Shown here: piece by piece, positions 17,105 to 26,268 of the stretch
How the letters are laid out: each line of letters starts with the position of its first letter
Numbering within the stretch: the first letter of the stretch is position 1
Source: Planctomycetota bacterium
Lineage (GTDB): Bacteria > Planctomycetota > Planctomycetia > Gemmatales > Gemmataceae
Length of the DNA: 64,000 nucleotides
Reading direction: 5' to 3'
Assembly: GCA_016191165.1 (NCBI GenBank)
Contig: JACPPF010000037.1
Coordinates: 29,684 to 93,683 of the forward strand
Program-made: the position numbers and the translations under genes
Notes under the pieces: model-generated
What the model saw: the letters and a program-made list of their open reading frames with translations, nothing else
The model's database searches: none
What the model was told of the DNA's origin: nothing

Positions 17105-18145
17105 ATGGCCCGTATGTTTTCGTTTGATCCCCGCGACTACGCAGCGACTTTTCGCAGCGAGGGATTCGTGCACATTCCCGGGGGGTTGTCGGAAGAATTT
17201 TACCAGATTCTTTCCCGGCAAGTTGACGAGTACCTCGCCGGCGAGTTGATGAAAGATTTCGCCATCGGCGACAAGCAACAGGCCCTGTATCAGTTTCCTC
17301 CGAACGGAAACTACCAGGAAGACCTGAGACAGGCCGTTGCCGGCGTGTGTGGTGTTGAGGCCTCGGCGCTGGTCTTGTCGGAACGCCACATCAAGGCGTA
17401 TGAGGCCAAGGCGATCCCGGATCCCCTGGCCCATAAAGATCGCTTTGCGTCGGAATTCTCCGTCGGGTTTTCGGTTCGCGTGGCCAATGAATCCACGCTG
17501 TCCTTGTTCCCGTATGACGAGCTGGATGTCAATCCCTTCAACTCGTCCACGGAACTGCGCGCCAGCTTGAGACCCGCTTGGCTGCCGGAGAAACCGCTCC
17601 AGAATGCCCGCCGCGTTGACATCAAGGATTCGCCAGGCGATGTGATCATGTTCCGTGGCAACTCGATCTGGCACCTTCGCTCCAGGCCGGCGGGCACGGT
17701 CATGCTGTACCTGAAATTGAACACGTTCAACTGCGACCCTCTGGGTGAGGACGCGGCCACGGCTGACTTCCGCAAACGTACCAACGAATTGCTGACGCAT
17801 TCCGATGCGGAGCTTGAGCCGATGATCCCGCTGCTTGGTCGGCGCGTCGATTATTTTCACCGCCGGTACAACCGGGATTGGCAAGAAGTCATCGGCGTGG
17901 TCCTGTGGGGAGAACGGCATTTCACCATCGACGCGGAAGAATTGCGCGCCTTACAGGCGGTTGACGGGAAGCGATCAGTTCGAGAGATGATCGAGGCCAT
18001 GGGCCCGGGCGGCGCCTGGCAGGAGCGAATGGAAAAGGTCCGGGCCCTCGCGGCTCGGGGGATTCTGGATTTGCTTCCGGCCCGCGTGAACAGTCACCGG
18101 AGCAACGGCACCCTCCAGGAGGATCGCCTGCTCGTTTCCGTGTGA
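17105..18145 (+). CDS. Phytanoyl-CoA-dioxygenase-like 2-oxoglutarate/Fe(II) oxygenase with PqqD-like C-terminal domain
   Basis: 346 residues. The N-terminus SEGFVHIPGGLSEEFYQILS is a PhyH-type start. The iron facial triad is plausible: HKDRF (H and D, about residues 102-104) and the distal His in IWHLRSRPAG (about 194), with the Arg that binds 2-oxoglutarate nearby. From about residue 270 the protein leaves the jelly-roll fold: FTIDAEELRALQAVDGKRSV then REMIEAM and ALAARGILDLLPA, resembling a PqqD/RRE-type winged helix by eye. Such domains bind peptide substrates in RiPP pathways. It could hydroxylate a product bound by, or fused to, another protein. Both domain calls need a profile search. 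Confidence 0.7.
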   Translation: MARMFSFDPRDYAATFRSEGFVHIPGGLSEEFYQILSRQVDEYLAGELMKDFAIGDKQQALYQFPPNGNYQEDLRQAVAGVCGVEASALVLSERHIKAYEAKAIPDPLAHKDRFASEFSVGFSVRVANESTLSLFPYDELDVNPFNSSTELRASLRPAWLPEKPLQNARRVDIKDSPGDVIMFRGNSIWHLRSRPAGTVMLYLKLNTFNCDPLGEDAATADFRKRTNELLTHSDAELEPMIPLLGRRVDYFHRRYNRDWQEVIGVVLWGERHFTIDAEELRALQAVDGKRSVREMIEAMGPGGAWQERMEKVRALAARGILDLLPARVNSHRSNGTLQEDRLLVSV

Positions 18146-18216
18146 TTGAAGGTTTTCACGCAGGTTTGGACGGAACCGTTGCGTAATCAGCACCGGATTG
18201 CGAATTGGAGAAGAAC

Positions 18217-19332
18217 ATGCTGGATCTTACGCGGCATCCCCGGCTGGTAAAAATGCTTTCCTGGTGGGACCGCATAAAAGCCTCGTTGAACGGGCGTCAC
18301 GCCAAGGGACAGGCTGCCGAGAAGAACCTCGGCGCGTTTTATGCCCGAATCTGGCGCGAGGCGGCGCTTGCCGTGGGAGCGACAATCGAGTCCCTGGGAC
18401 ATGATGTCTTCGAGATTCGCCGGGGCGAGGCGCGCACCCGCGTGCTTCAGAATTTCACCGGCATGGACGACCTGGCCACCCACTGCGTCGTCCGGGCCAA
18501 GCCGGTGATCTATCGGTTGTTGCGCGACGCGGGTTTGCCCACCCCTCGCTTCGTCGATTTCGACAGTCAGGATTTGACGCCGGCCGTGGCTTTCATGGAA
18601 AGCGCCGACAGAGATTGCGTCGTCAAACCCGCCAGCGGAACGGGCGGTGGGCTCGGGGTGACCACCGGGATTCGCAGTCGATGGCAGCTGGCCCGATCCG
18701 CTTTTTCCGCTGGCAGGTTCGGAGGTGATTTGTTGATCGAGGAGCAGGTCGCCGGCGAAAACTACCGGCTCTTGTATCTCGACGGCAAACTCATTGACGC
18801 TGTCGTCCGCAGGCCCCCCTCGGTCACCGGGGACGGAAAACACAGCATCGCCCAGCTCGTCGAGGCAGCCAATTCTCGACGGCTTCAACAAGACCAGTCC
18901 GTTTCGCACGATCTGCTCGGCGTGGACATGGACATGAGGAATACCCTGGCCAGGCACGGCCGGTCGCTGCGCTCGATTCCCGGCCCTGGCGAGGTCGTTT
19001 TTTTGAAGACGGTGATCAACCAAAACTCCGGGGCCGATAACGAGACCGCCACGTCGATTCTGTGCGAATCGGTCATTGCCGCTGGCGCGCGAGCGGCAGA
19101 AGTGGCTGGCGTGCGGCTGGCGGGGGTGGATGTCATTACCACGGATCCCGGGCGCCCTTTGGGCGAGACGGGCGGCGTCATCCTGGAGGTCAACTCGCCG
19201 CCGGGCTATTTTTGGCATTACCACAAGCGCGATGGCGAGTTCCCTCTGGCGGTAGTCGTGCTCGAATGTCTGCTTGCTGGTCCGCGCGGAATTCAATCCA
19301 TGCTCTGTGAAACGGAGTCGCTCGCCCTGTAG
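18217..19332 (+). CDS. ATP-grasp ligase, cyanophycin-synthetase-like
   Basis: 371 residues from ATG 18217 with GGAGAAG upstream. A TTG at 18205 is also in frame. ATP-grasp features: CVVKPASGTGGGLGVTTGIR (nucleotide-binding loop, about residues 135-154), GENYRLLYLDGKLIDAVVRR and PSVTGDGKHSIAQLV as in the central domain of cyanophycin synthetase, and GGVILEVNSPPGYFWHY with Glu/Asn metal ligands. It lacks the Mur-ligase half of cyanophycin synthetase, so it may add a single amino acid or join a carboxylate to an amine. It is followed 32 bases later by a second ATP-grasp gene. Confidence 0.82.
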   Translation: MLDLTRHPRLVKMLSWWDRIKASLNGRHAKGQAAEKNLGAFYARIWREAALAVGATIESLGHDVFEIRRGEARTRVLQNFTGMDDLATHCVVRAKPVIYRLLRDAGLPTPRFVDFDSQDLTPAVAFMESADRDCVVKPASGTGGGLGVTTGIRSRWQLARSAFSAGRFGGDLLIEEQVAGENYRLLYLDGKLIDAVVRRPPSVTGDGKHSIAQLVEAANSRRLQQDQSVSHDLLGVDMDMRNTLARHGRSLRSIPGPGEVVFLKTVINQNSGADNETATSILCESVIAAGARAAEVAGVRLAGVDVITTDPGRPLGETGGVILEVNSPPGYFWHYHKRDGEFPLAVVVLECLLAGPRGIQSMLCETESLAL

Positions 19333-19364
19333 CACGGGCCCCTGACGCCAAGGAATGTATCAGA

Positions 19365-20615
19365 ATGAACAACCTGATCCCCATGCCGTGTGAACGACCT
19401 GAGCCGCACGCTCGGCGCCAAAAAGCCGGCGGCGCTCGAATCCCGGCCATCGTGCTTGGCGGGAGCGCGAATGCCCTTTCCGTGGTGCGCAGCCTCGGAC
19501 GGGCCGGCGTTCCGGTGTCAGTCATCAACCAGGCCGATTCGGCGGCGCGGCGCTCCCGTTATGCCCGCTGGATCCCTCTTTCGGAAGACGGCCAGGTGGA
19601 AGAAGTCTGGGCGAATTTTTTGCTCGGGCCCGAGTCGGATCATTTGGCCGGCGCAGTCCTCTTTCCCTGCTGCGATCCGGCTCTGGAGATCCTCGCCCGG
19701 CATCGCGCCGAGCTGGCGGAAAAATTCACACTGGACGACGCCAATCCGCAGGCGCGCATCGCCATGCTGAACAAAATCAGCACCTACCAAATCGCCGCCG
19801 CCGCCGGCATCGCCACCCCCCGTTTTTGGCAATTGACCGCGGGCCAGGACCTTCACGCCCTGGAAGCGGAGTTGTCGTTTCCGCTGATCGTAAAGCCGTC
19901 GCATACGCATCTTTTTCGTGAGCGGTACGGAAAAAAATTCGTCACCGTCCACGATTTCGCGGCACTCAACGAAGCCTACCAGCTGGTGCGCGAGCTGGGC
20001 ATTGACGTGATGCTCGTCGAGTTCATCCCCGGTCTGGATGACCAGCTGTGTAGTTACTACACCTACCTGGACCACGACGCCGAGCCGTGCTTCCATTTCA
20101 CCAAGCGCGTCATTCGACGTTATCCCCTGGTCATTGGCAACGGTTGTTATCACATCACCGACTGGAACCCGGAAGTGGCATCCGCGGGGCTGGCTTTTCT
20201 GCGCGCCGCCGGCGTGCGCGGCCTGGGCAACGTGGAGTTCAAACGCGACCCGCGCGACGGGGCCCTCAAGCTGATCGAATGCAACGCTCGCCTCACCGAG
20301 GCCAACTGCCTCGTCGCAGCCGCCGGCCTCGACCTGCCCTTGTTCGTCTACAACCGCTTGACCGGCGGGGATCCCGTAACCCTCGCGCCATACCGGCAAG
20401 GCCTGCGCCTCTGGTATCCCTTCGCGGATTTCCGCGCCTTCCGCCAGCTTCATCGAGAAGGGCAGATCTCGTGGGCGACGTGGCTTAAAAGCATCGTCCA
20501 TCCGCAGACGTTCCCTTTTTTTCGCTGGAGCGACCCGTGGCCGAGTGTGATCCGGGCATGGTCCAATCTGCAAGACAGCGTCAAACGCCGGTTACAAAAA
20601 AAGACCTCCGCTTGA
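19365..20615 (+). CDS. ATP-grasp ligase, carbamoyl-phosphate-synthase-like
   Basis: 416 residues. N-terminal pre-ATP-grasp domain IPAIVLGGSANALSVVRSLG (Rossmann-like). The ATP-grasp core has MLNKISTYQIAAAAGIATPR, LSFPLIVKPSHTHLFRERYG, VMLVEFIPGLDDQL and the metal-binding GALKLIECNARLTEANC. It resembles D-aspartate-ligase-type or YheC-type ATP-grasp enzymes, which form an amide or ester with an acyl-phosphate intermediate. The C-terminus ends with an aromatic/proline-rich region (PFFRWSDPWPSVIRAW). It is flanked by the cyanophycin-synthetase-like ligase and two GNAT/FemAB-like proteins, so it probably couples amino-acid units onto a cluster product. Confidence 0.82.
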   Translation: MNNLIPMPCERPEPHARRQKAGGARIPAIVLGGSANALSVVRSLGRAGVPVSVINQADSAARRSRYARWIPLSEDGQVEEVWANFLLGPESDHLAGAVLFPCCDPALEILARHRAELAEKFTLDDANPQARIAMLNKISTYQIAAAAGIATPRFWQLTAGQDLHALEAELSFPLIVKPSHTHLFRERYGKKFVTVHDFAALNEAYQLVRELGIDVMLVEFIPGLDDQLCSYYTYLDHDAEPCFHFTKRVIRRYPLVIGNGCYHITDWNPEVASAGLAFLRAAGVRGLGNVEFKRDPRDGALKLIECNARLTEANCLVAAAGLDLPLFVYNRLTGGDPVTLAPYRQGLRLWYPFADFRAFRQLHREGQISWATWLKSIVHPQTFPFFRWSDPWPSVIRAWSNLQDSVKRRLQKKTSA

Positions 20616-20642
20616 TCGGAGCAATGCGACGGGAGAAAGAAC

Positions 20643-21869
20643 ATGGAAATCACGCTGGAGACCTCGAAACGCCCACCGCCGACCTCCGCGCCGCCGCGGC
20701 CGGCTGGCGCCAAAGACGCCGGCGATGCACAACTACGCGTTGTGGTCGTTGACAGCGCGGAGGCACTCGAGGCCCATGTGTCGGCCTGGCAGGATTTGGC
20801 TGCCCAAGCCCTCGAACCCAATCCGTTCTACGAACCCTGGATGCTGATGCCGGCGCTACGCGCTTTTGGCAAGGGCCAGGACCTCTTGTTCGTATTCCTC
20901 TATCGCGACACTCCCGGCGCCAAGGCGCGCCTGTGCGGATTCTTTCCGCTGCACCGGCGCCGGCTCAAAAAGATATCGCTTCTTGGTTTGTGGCAACACC
21001 AGCACTGTTTTCTATGCACCCCATTGTTGCGCAAGGAGGACGCCGTCGAGTGCCTGGCCGCCGTGGTGGATTGGGCACGCCGTGATCGGCGCGGCGCCTC
21101 GATTCTGGAATTCAATCAGGTCAGCGCCGAGGGCGGATTCCATCGAAGCTGGATTGATTTCCTTCAGCGCCACGAATGCTTTACCTTTTTGCAAGCCTGT
21201 CATACCCGGGCTTTATGGCAGCCCCGAGCCGACGTCGATACCTATGTCAACCTGGCTCTTTCCAGCAGCGGACGACAGGATTTTCGCCGCAAACGAAAAC
21301 GGCTGGGTGAACTCGGCCGACTCGAATTCAGGTCTCTGGAAATCGGCGGAGACGTCGAGCGCTGGCTCACCCAGTTTCTTGAGGTGGAAGCGAGTGGCTG
21401 GAAAGGGGACCAGCAAACCGCCCTGGCGAAAATTCCGGAAGAACGAGAATACTTTCTGGAAATCGGCCGGGCCGCGTTTGCCCGGGGCCAGTTGCAAATG
21501 CTTGGCCTGTTTCTCGACGACAAGCCCATTGCCCTGAAGTGTAATTTTCTGTCCGGCGCCGGCGCCTTCGTCTTCAAGCCCGCCTATGACGAATCCTTCG
21601 CCCGCTATTCCCCGGGAGCCCTGCTGGAACTTGACAACATGCAGCTTTGCCACCGGTCCTCGCCTGTCCCGTGGATGGACTCCTGCACCGAGCCCGATCA
21701 TCCCCTCTGGAATCGGCTCTGGATGGATCGACGCCCGATCCAGACCATTCTTCTTTCCACGGGTGGAACCTGGGGGAATTTGCTGGTGTCGTTGCGACCT
21801 CTCCTGAGGTGGTTTGGCACGTGGCTCCGGAGAAAACGGCCGACATCTGGACAACCGGCGCCTTCGTAA
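20643..21869 (+). CDS. CelD/BioF2-type acyltransferase (FemAB/GNAT-like), first copy
   Basis: 408 residues. After a Pro-rich N-terminus, LRVVVVDSAEALEAHVSAWQ followed by NPFYEPWML is the standard opening of CelD-like (Acetyltransf_6, double-GNAT) proteins. The middle has RRKRKRLGELG and EASGWKGDQQTALAKIPEER, and the C-terminal GNAT half has PIALKCNFLSGAGAFVFKPA then YDESFARYSPGALLELDNM. The family transfers acyl or aminoacyl groups from CoA or tRNA to sugars and lipid-linked intermediates. It is followed by a paralogue with its start 33 bases after this stop. Both are placed after two ATP-grasp ligases. Confidence 0.83.
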   Translation: MEITLETSKRPPPTSAPPRPAGAKDAGDAQLRVVVVDSAEALEAHVSAWQDLAAQALEPNPFYEPWMLMPALRAFGKGQDLLFVFLYRDTPGAKARLCGFFPLHRRRLKKISLLGLWQHQHCFLCTPLLRKEDAVECLAAVVDWARRDRRGASILEFNQVSAEGGFHRSWIDFLQRHECFTFLQACHTRALWQPRADVDTYVNLALSSSGRQDFRRKRKRLGELGRLEFRSLEIGGDVERWLTQFLEVEASGWKGDQQTALAKIPEEREYFLEIGRAAFARGQLQMLGLFLDDKPIALKCNFLSGAGAFVFKPAYDESFARYSPGALLELDNMQLCHRSSPVPWMDSCTEPDHPLWNRLWMDRRPIQTILLSTGGTWGNLLVSLRPLLRWFGTWLRRKRPTSGQPAPS

Positions 21870-21902
21870 TTGGGCGACCTCGAACTGCAAACAGGTATTC
21901 AC

Positions 21903-23150
21903 ATGGAAACTTCACTGGTCATCGCCGAGACCGTCCAGCCACGGGCTGCCGAGGCGTCACTACGTCTCGAAGTGGTGACCTCGCCTGAGGTGCTGGAAAA
22001 CCTTCGCACGGACTGGACTGACCTTTTGGCTCGCAGCGCGAGCCCGGAGCCCATGTTGAGCCCGACCTGGCTTCTACCGTGGTGGCGGATTTATGGTGGG
22101 GGCCGGGAATTGCGCGTCGGGGTTTTTTATCAGGGCGAGCAACTCGTCGGCCTGGCTCCCTTGCAACACCGCCGCCACTGGTATCGGCCGGGCATCCCCT
22201 TCTGGCGCCTGGAACCCCTGGGCGCCGACGTGGACGAACAGGACGGCGTCGGCTCGGACTACCTCAACATCATCGCCCAGACGGGCCGCGAGAAAGCGGT
22301 GGCCGACAGCCTGGCCGATTCCCTGGCCAGCGGGAAATTCGGGAAGTGGTCCGAATTCGTGATCCCGTCGATGGACGAAGGCAACATTATGGTGCCGCTC
22401 CTGGGTCAGGCACTCAACCGCGTCGGGCTTACCGTGGCGAGTCCCATTACGGGTGCAGCGCCGTATATTCCGTTGCCGAGGACCTGGCCTGACTATCTGC
22501 AATCCTTGCATCAAAAAAAACGCTACGTCATTACGCGTTCCATGCGGGATTTTGAAACCTGGACGGGCGGGGCCTGGAAACTTCATCAGGCCCGCAACAC
22601 CGCCGACCTCGCCGAGGGGAGTCGAATCCTTGCTGACCTGCACAACGCCCGCTGGCACGCCGATGGTGAGACCGGCGCTTTTCAACAAAGGCGTTTTCAG
22701 GCCTTTCACGCGGACGTCATGCAGCGCCTTTTGGAAGAAAACCGCCTGGAACTCACCTGGCTAACCGCGCATGGCGAGCCGATCGCGGCGCTTTACAATG
22801 TGATTGAAAATAACAAGGTCTACTTTTATCAATCCGGGCGCCGGACCGACCTGCCGAAGGGGCAACGCCCGGGGATTGTCATCCTGGCCATGGCAATCCA
22901 GCGGGCCATTGCGAGCGGGAGACGCGAATTCGATTTCCTGGCAGGCCCCTCACAATACAAAAGTCAATTCGCTCCGCTCCAGCGCTCCCTGGTCGAACTC
23001 CGCGCCGTGCCGTCCTGCCTGAATGAACAGGTCCGCCGCTGGGCCCAGCTTGGCAAACGTGGCGCCCGCTTTCTCATTCATCAGGTCAGATCAACCTTTC
23101 CCCGCTGGCTTGGAACGGGCAAGCCAAATGCAAACCAGAACCCGGATTGA
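21903..23150 (+). CDS. CelD/BioF2-type acyltransferase (FemAB/GNAT-like), second copy
   Basis: 415 residues from ATG 21903. N-terminus LRLEVVTSPEVLENLRTDWT, then DLLARSASPEPMLSPTWLLP, as in CelD family members. The middle contains YLQSLHQKKRYVITRSMRDF, equivalent to the RRKxKRL region of the previous gene. The GNAT half has GEPIAALYNVIENNKVYFYQ and GRREFDFLAGPSQYKSQFAP. It is a paralogue of the preceding gene, as two proteins of the same layout in tandem. The cluster ends here; the next gene is on the opposite strand after a 428-base gap. Confidence 0.83.
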   Translation: METSLVIAETVQPRAAEASLRLEVVTSPEVLENLRTDWTDLLARSASPEPMLSPTWLLPWWRIYGGGRELRVGVFYQGEQLVGLAPLQHRRHWYRPGIPFWRLEPLGADVDEQDGVGSDYLNIIAQTGREKAVADSLADSLASGKFGKWSEFVIPSMDEGNIMVPLLGQALNRVGLTVASPITGAAPYIPLPRTWPDYLQSLHQKKRYVITRSMRDFETWTGGAWKLHQARNTADLAEGSRILADLHNARWHADGETGAFQQRRFQAFHADVMQRLLEENRLELTWLTAHGEPIAALYNVIENNKVYFYQSGRRTDLPKGQRPGIVILAMAIQRAIASGRREFDFLAGPSQYKSQFAPLQRSLVELRAVPSCLNEQVRRWAQLGKRGARFLIHQVRSTFPRWLGTGKPNANQNPD

Positions 23151-23578
23151 TCGAATCCCGTCCCCTTGGCGCACGTCATGGTCCAGCAATTCTCCTGGCG
23201 GCGTCGGCATGGCGCGAGGCGACAATTGCGAAGGCGCAATGATCCACCGGTGATCCCACCGCGCGTCTTTGCGTCCGCCTGTTTTGCCTGGTTTTTGTGC
23301 AAAGGCCGTCGAAACGGCGCTGGAGAGTTTATTGTACCTAGAGAATTGAGGAGCCGAACACTCAGGGCGGGCGTTGCCCACAACCCAACCAGGCAATGTG
23401 GAATGAAGAGTCAGGAATTCGGAAGTGCTCGACCGCGGCGTCCTCCAATTTCTCAATTCCTCGTTCTTCATTCCTTATGGCATTTCCTCGTGCGGCGCGA
23501 GAATCTTGTGGTAATCTCCATGAAGCAGGCGGGGCCACGGCCGCTCGCTCCGTGTGCGCCTCTTTCTCTTGGGCGCTT
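23151..23578. other. Gene-poor gap between the acyltransferase cluster and the nitrate-type transporter
   Basis: No convincing reading frame was seen. It contains one inverted repeat (23400-23474). The two flanking genes converge, so the gap holds the 3' ends of both transcripts. Confidence 0.6.
23400..23474. repeat. Inverted repeat GGAATGAAGA...TCTTCATTCC
   Basis: 23400-23419 (GGAATGAAGAGTCAGGAATT) pairs with 23455-23474 (AATTCCTCGTTCTTCATTCC) with three mismatches. It lies between convergent genes and could stop both transcripts, or be a dispersed repeat. Confidence 0.6.
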
Positions 23579-24454
23579 TCAATCATTTCCAACCGGAACG
23601 CGGGCGTGCTCGACCATTGCGTGATAGCTTGCGGCATCGGCTTGGGGTTTCGCTGATCCCGGCGGCGGCGTTTGCTGGGGGTAGGCATGTTCCTCGAGGA
23701 ACTCGATGAGGTATTCGCGCAGCCTGTAGTAGTCGGGATGGGCCATCACCTCTTCGCGACCGCGCGGCCGAGGGAAGGAAACCTCCAGGATGTCGCCGAC
23801 GCGCGCCGCCGGGCCATTGGTCATCATGACGATGCGATCCGCGAGAAACAATGCCTCATCGACGTCATGGGTGACCATCAGGGCTGTTTTCTGGTTTTCG
23901 TTCCACAGGTCAATCAGCACCTGCTGAAGTTCAAAACGGGTGAGCGAGTCGAGCATGCCGAAGGGTTCGTCAAGGAGCAGCAAGCGCGGATCAAGGGCGA
24001 ACGCGCGCGCCAGGCCCACGCGTTGCCGCATGCCGACGGAAAGCTCAGGCGGCTTCTGGTGCACCGCATCCCCCAGACCGACCAGAGTCAGAAATTTGGC
24101 GGCAATCTCGCGACGCTGGTTGCGCGTCGATTGCGGGTAGATCTGATCGACACCGAGTTGGACGTTGCCGAGCGCGGTCATCCAGGGGAGCAAGCACGGG
24201 GCCTGGAAGACGACGCCGCGATCGGGGCCTGGGCCTTCGATTTTCTTGCCCGCCAAAATCATTTCGCCGCTGGAGAGCGGGTTGAGTCCCGCCACCATGG
24301 ACAGAACCGTCGATTTGCCGCACCCGGAGTGGCCGATCAGGCAAACGAATTCGCCCTGGCGCAGGCTGAGATTGAAGTCCTCGACGATCACCGCCGAGCC
24401 CTTGGGTGTCGGATACGTTTTACCAACGTTCCGCAGGCTGAGATAAGGATTCAT
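23579..24454 (-). CDS. Nitrate/sulfonate-type ABC transporter, ATP-binding protein (NrtD-like)
   Basis: 291 residues. Walker [10 protein letters not shown], signature [15 protein letters not shown] (second Gly of LSGGM is Val), Walker B LLLLDEPF and H-loop [34 protein letters not shown] marks the nitrate/taurine (NitT/TauT) subfamily. The C-terminus carries about 50 extra residues rich in Pro and Gln. It is the last gene of the four-gene nrtA-B-C-D order on the minus strand, overlapping NrtC by four bases (ATGA). Confidence 0.88.
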   Translation of the reverse strand: MNPYLSLRNVGKTYPTPKGSAVIVEDFNLSLRQGEFVCLIGHSGCGKSTVLSMVAGLNPLSSGEMILAGKKIEGPGPDRGVVFQAPCLLPWMTALGNVQLGVDQIYPQSTRNQRREIAAKFLTLVGLGDAVHQKPPELSVGMRQRVGLARAFALDPRLLLLDEPFGMLDSLTRFELQQVLIDLWNENQKTALMVTHDVDEALFLADRIVMMTNGPAARVGDILEVSFPRPRGREEVMAHPDYYRLREYLIEFLEEHAYPQQTPPPGSAKPQADAASYHAMVEHARVPVGND

Positions 24455-25293
24455 ACCGCCTCCCGGACCAGGCCGAGCGGAACGTCAAACGCCGGTATGG
24501 GGGCGGTTTTCCTGCGGATCCTCGGATTGGAACCAAGCAGATAGTGGATTACCTCGGCCCGGATTTTCTGAAAGCGAGGGTCGTGATTCATCGCCTTTCG
24601 GTCACGCGGGCGTGGCAGGTTGACTTCAACCGACGGCCCCAGCGTCGCCCGCGGGCCATGGCTAAGCGGAACGATGCGGTCGGCCAGCAGGATGCCCTCA
24701 TCGACATCATTCGTGATCATCACGACGGTCTTCTGGTCGCGCCTCCAGATGCGTTCAATCTCGTCCTGCAAGGTGGCGCGGGTCAGCGCGTCGAGAGCGC
24801 CAAGCGGTTCGTCCATCAACAGAATGCGCGGCTCAACCGCCAGGGCGCGGGCCAGGGCAACGCGTTGCCGCATGCCGCCGGACAGTTCATTTGGCCTCTT
24901 GTTGCGCGCGGGGGTCAAGTTGACCATCTCGATGTACCGCTCGGCATGTTCGGTCTTGTTGGCCTTGGTCCAATCGGGAAAGACCTGATCGACGGCGAGA
25001 TAGATGTTGCCAAACACCGATTTCCAGGGGAGCAGGGAATAGTTTTGAAAAACGACGCCGCGATCGGGCCCAGGGCGGGTGATTGGCTTGCCCTCCAATC
25101 GCAGCGAGCCGCTGTCAGGGGCGAGCAGGCCGGCGATCATCGAGATCAGTGTACTCTTGCCGGCGCCAGAATAGCCGACGATGGCGACGAATTCGCCCTG
25201 CTCAATCTCGAGGTTGATGTCCTTGAGAACTTCGACCCGGCTGCCGTTGTAGCCGAAGCCTTTGCACACTTTGGAGAGTTCGAGAAGAGGCAT
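24451..25293 (-). CDS. Nitrate/sulfonate-type ABC transporter, ATP-binding protein (NrtC-like)
   Basis: 280 residues from ATG 25293, which has GAGGA upstream. Walker [10 protein letters not shown], signature [15 protein letters not shown], Walker [13 protein letters not shown]. The H-loop reads [14 protein letters not shown], with Asn at the usual His position, a trait of NrtC. It lacks the C-terminal substrate-binding domain found in cyanobacterial NrtC. It is a second ATPase that would pair with NrtD for one permease dimer. It is coupled to NrtD by a four-base overlap and lies 76 bases after the permease gene. Confidence 0.87.
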   Translation of the reverse strand: MPLLELSKVCKGFGYNGSRVEVLKDINLEIEQGEFVAIVGYSGAGKSTLISMIAGLLAPDSGSLRLEGKPITRPGPDRGVVFQNYSLLPWKSVFGNIYLAVDQVFPDWTKANKTEHAERYIEMVNLTPARNKRPNELSGGMRQRVALARALAVEPRILLMDEPLGALDALTRATLQDEIERIWRRDQKTVVMITNDVDEGILLADRIVPLSHGPRATLGPSVEVNLPRPRDRKAMNHDPRFQKIRAEVIHYLLGSNPRIRRKTAPIPAFDVPLGLVREAV

Positions 25294-25369
25294 TTTGGGT
25301 TCCTCATAGGTTGCTTGCAGCCTCGCCTTCGCATGGCGCCATGCGCGAGCGAAGGCGTTGGCGGCCGGA

Positions 25370-26152
25370 CTAGGCGAAAACACGCTTGAGGTTGTTTTCG
25401 ACGATGCTCATGATTCGATCCATGGCAAAGCCGACGATACCGATGGTGATGATGCATAACAGGATGTGCTCGAAAATCCCGCTGTTGTATTCCTGGTAAA
25501 GAAAGTTGCCCACGCCGGGAATACCAGTGAGCATCTCCGCCGCGACGATGACAAGCCAGGCAATCCCGAGGCTCAAGCGGAAGCCGGTGAACATGTACGG
25601 CAAGGCCGCGGGCAGGAGCACCGAGAAAAGCGTCCGGGTCCGCGACAGGCTAAGGACGCGCGCCACGTTCAGGTAATCCTGCGGGATTGAACGCACTCCC
25701 ACCGCCGTATTCAGCACCGTGGGCCACATCGCGCAGATGGCAATGGTGAAAATCGCCGCCGGTTCGTTCTTGTGAAACAGCACCAGCCCGAGCGGAAGCC
25801 AGGCCAGCGGCGACACGGGCCGCAGAATCTGAAAAATCGGGTCAAACGTCCTGGTGAAAAAATCCGACAGGCCGAGACAGAAGCCCAAAGGCACCCCAAG
25901 CAATAGCGCCAGGGCGTAGCCCTTGGCTACAAGGATTAACGAATACAGAGTAAAGCGAACGATCCCCTGATCCTGAACGCCGCGGTGCGCGAACGGCTCG
26001 GTGATGTAGAGCTTGCTCTTGTCCCAGGTTTGCCCGGGCGAAGGCAACTTGCCGGCCCAGGTTTCGCTGGAGGCGCTCCAGATTGCCAGCACCAGAGCAA
26101 GACCGATCGCGGGCAGGACCACCCAGTCGAACTTGAAACGGAAATTCTTCAT
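25370..26152 (-). CDS. Nitrate/sulfonate-type ABC transporter permease (NrtB-like)
   Basis: 260 residues from ATG 26152, where the protein begins [20 protein letters not shown], a cytoplasmic start plus first membrane segment. About six hydrophobic segments are visible. The EAA-type loop reads [20 protein letters not shown] then [16 protein letters not shown], the binding-protein-dependent inner-membrane signature of the NitT/TauT group. It forms the channel with NrtC and NrtD for import of nitrate or a related anion delivered by the substrate-binding protein encoded just upstream. Confidence 0.88.
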   Translation of the reverse strand: MKNFRFKFDWVVLPAIGLALVLAIWSASSETWAGKLPSPGQTWDKSKLYITEPFAHRGVQDQGIVRFTLYSLILVAKGYALALLLGVPLGFCLGLSDFFTRTFDPIFQILRPVSPLAWLPLGLVLFHKNEPAAIFTIAICAMWPTVLNTAVGVRSIPQDYLNVARVLSLSRTRTLFSVLLPAALPYMFTGFRLSLGIAWLVIVAAEMLTGIPGVGNFLYQEYNSGIFEHILLCIITIGIVGFAMDRIMSIVENNLKRVFA

Positions 26153-26268
26153 GCCACATTTCTCTCGTTTAGTCGCAATTCGAATGTGAGCGGGGTCACC
26201 AACCCCTTCGCTTGCAGCGAGGCGCACAGCCCGCGCGCCCATGAGGCCGCGGCAAGACCGGGGCTTTA

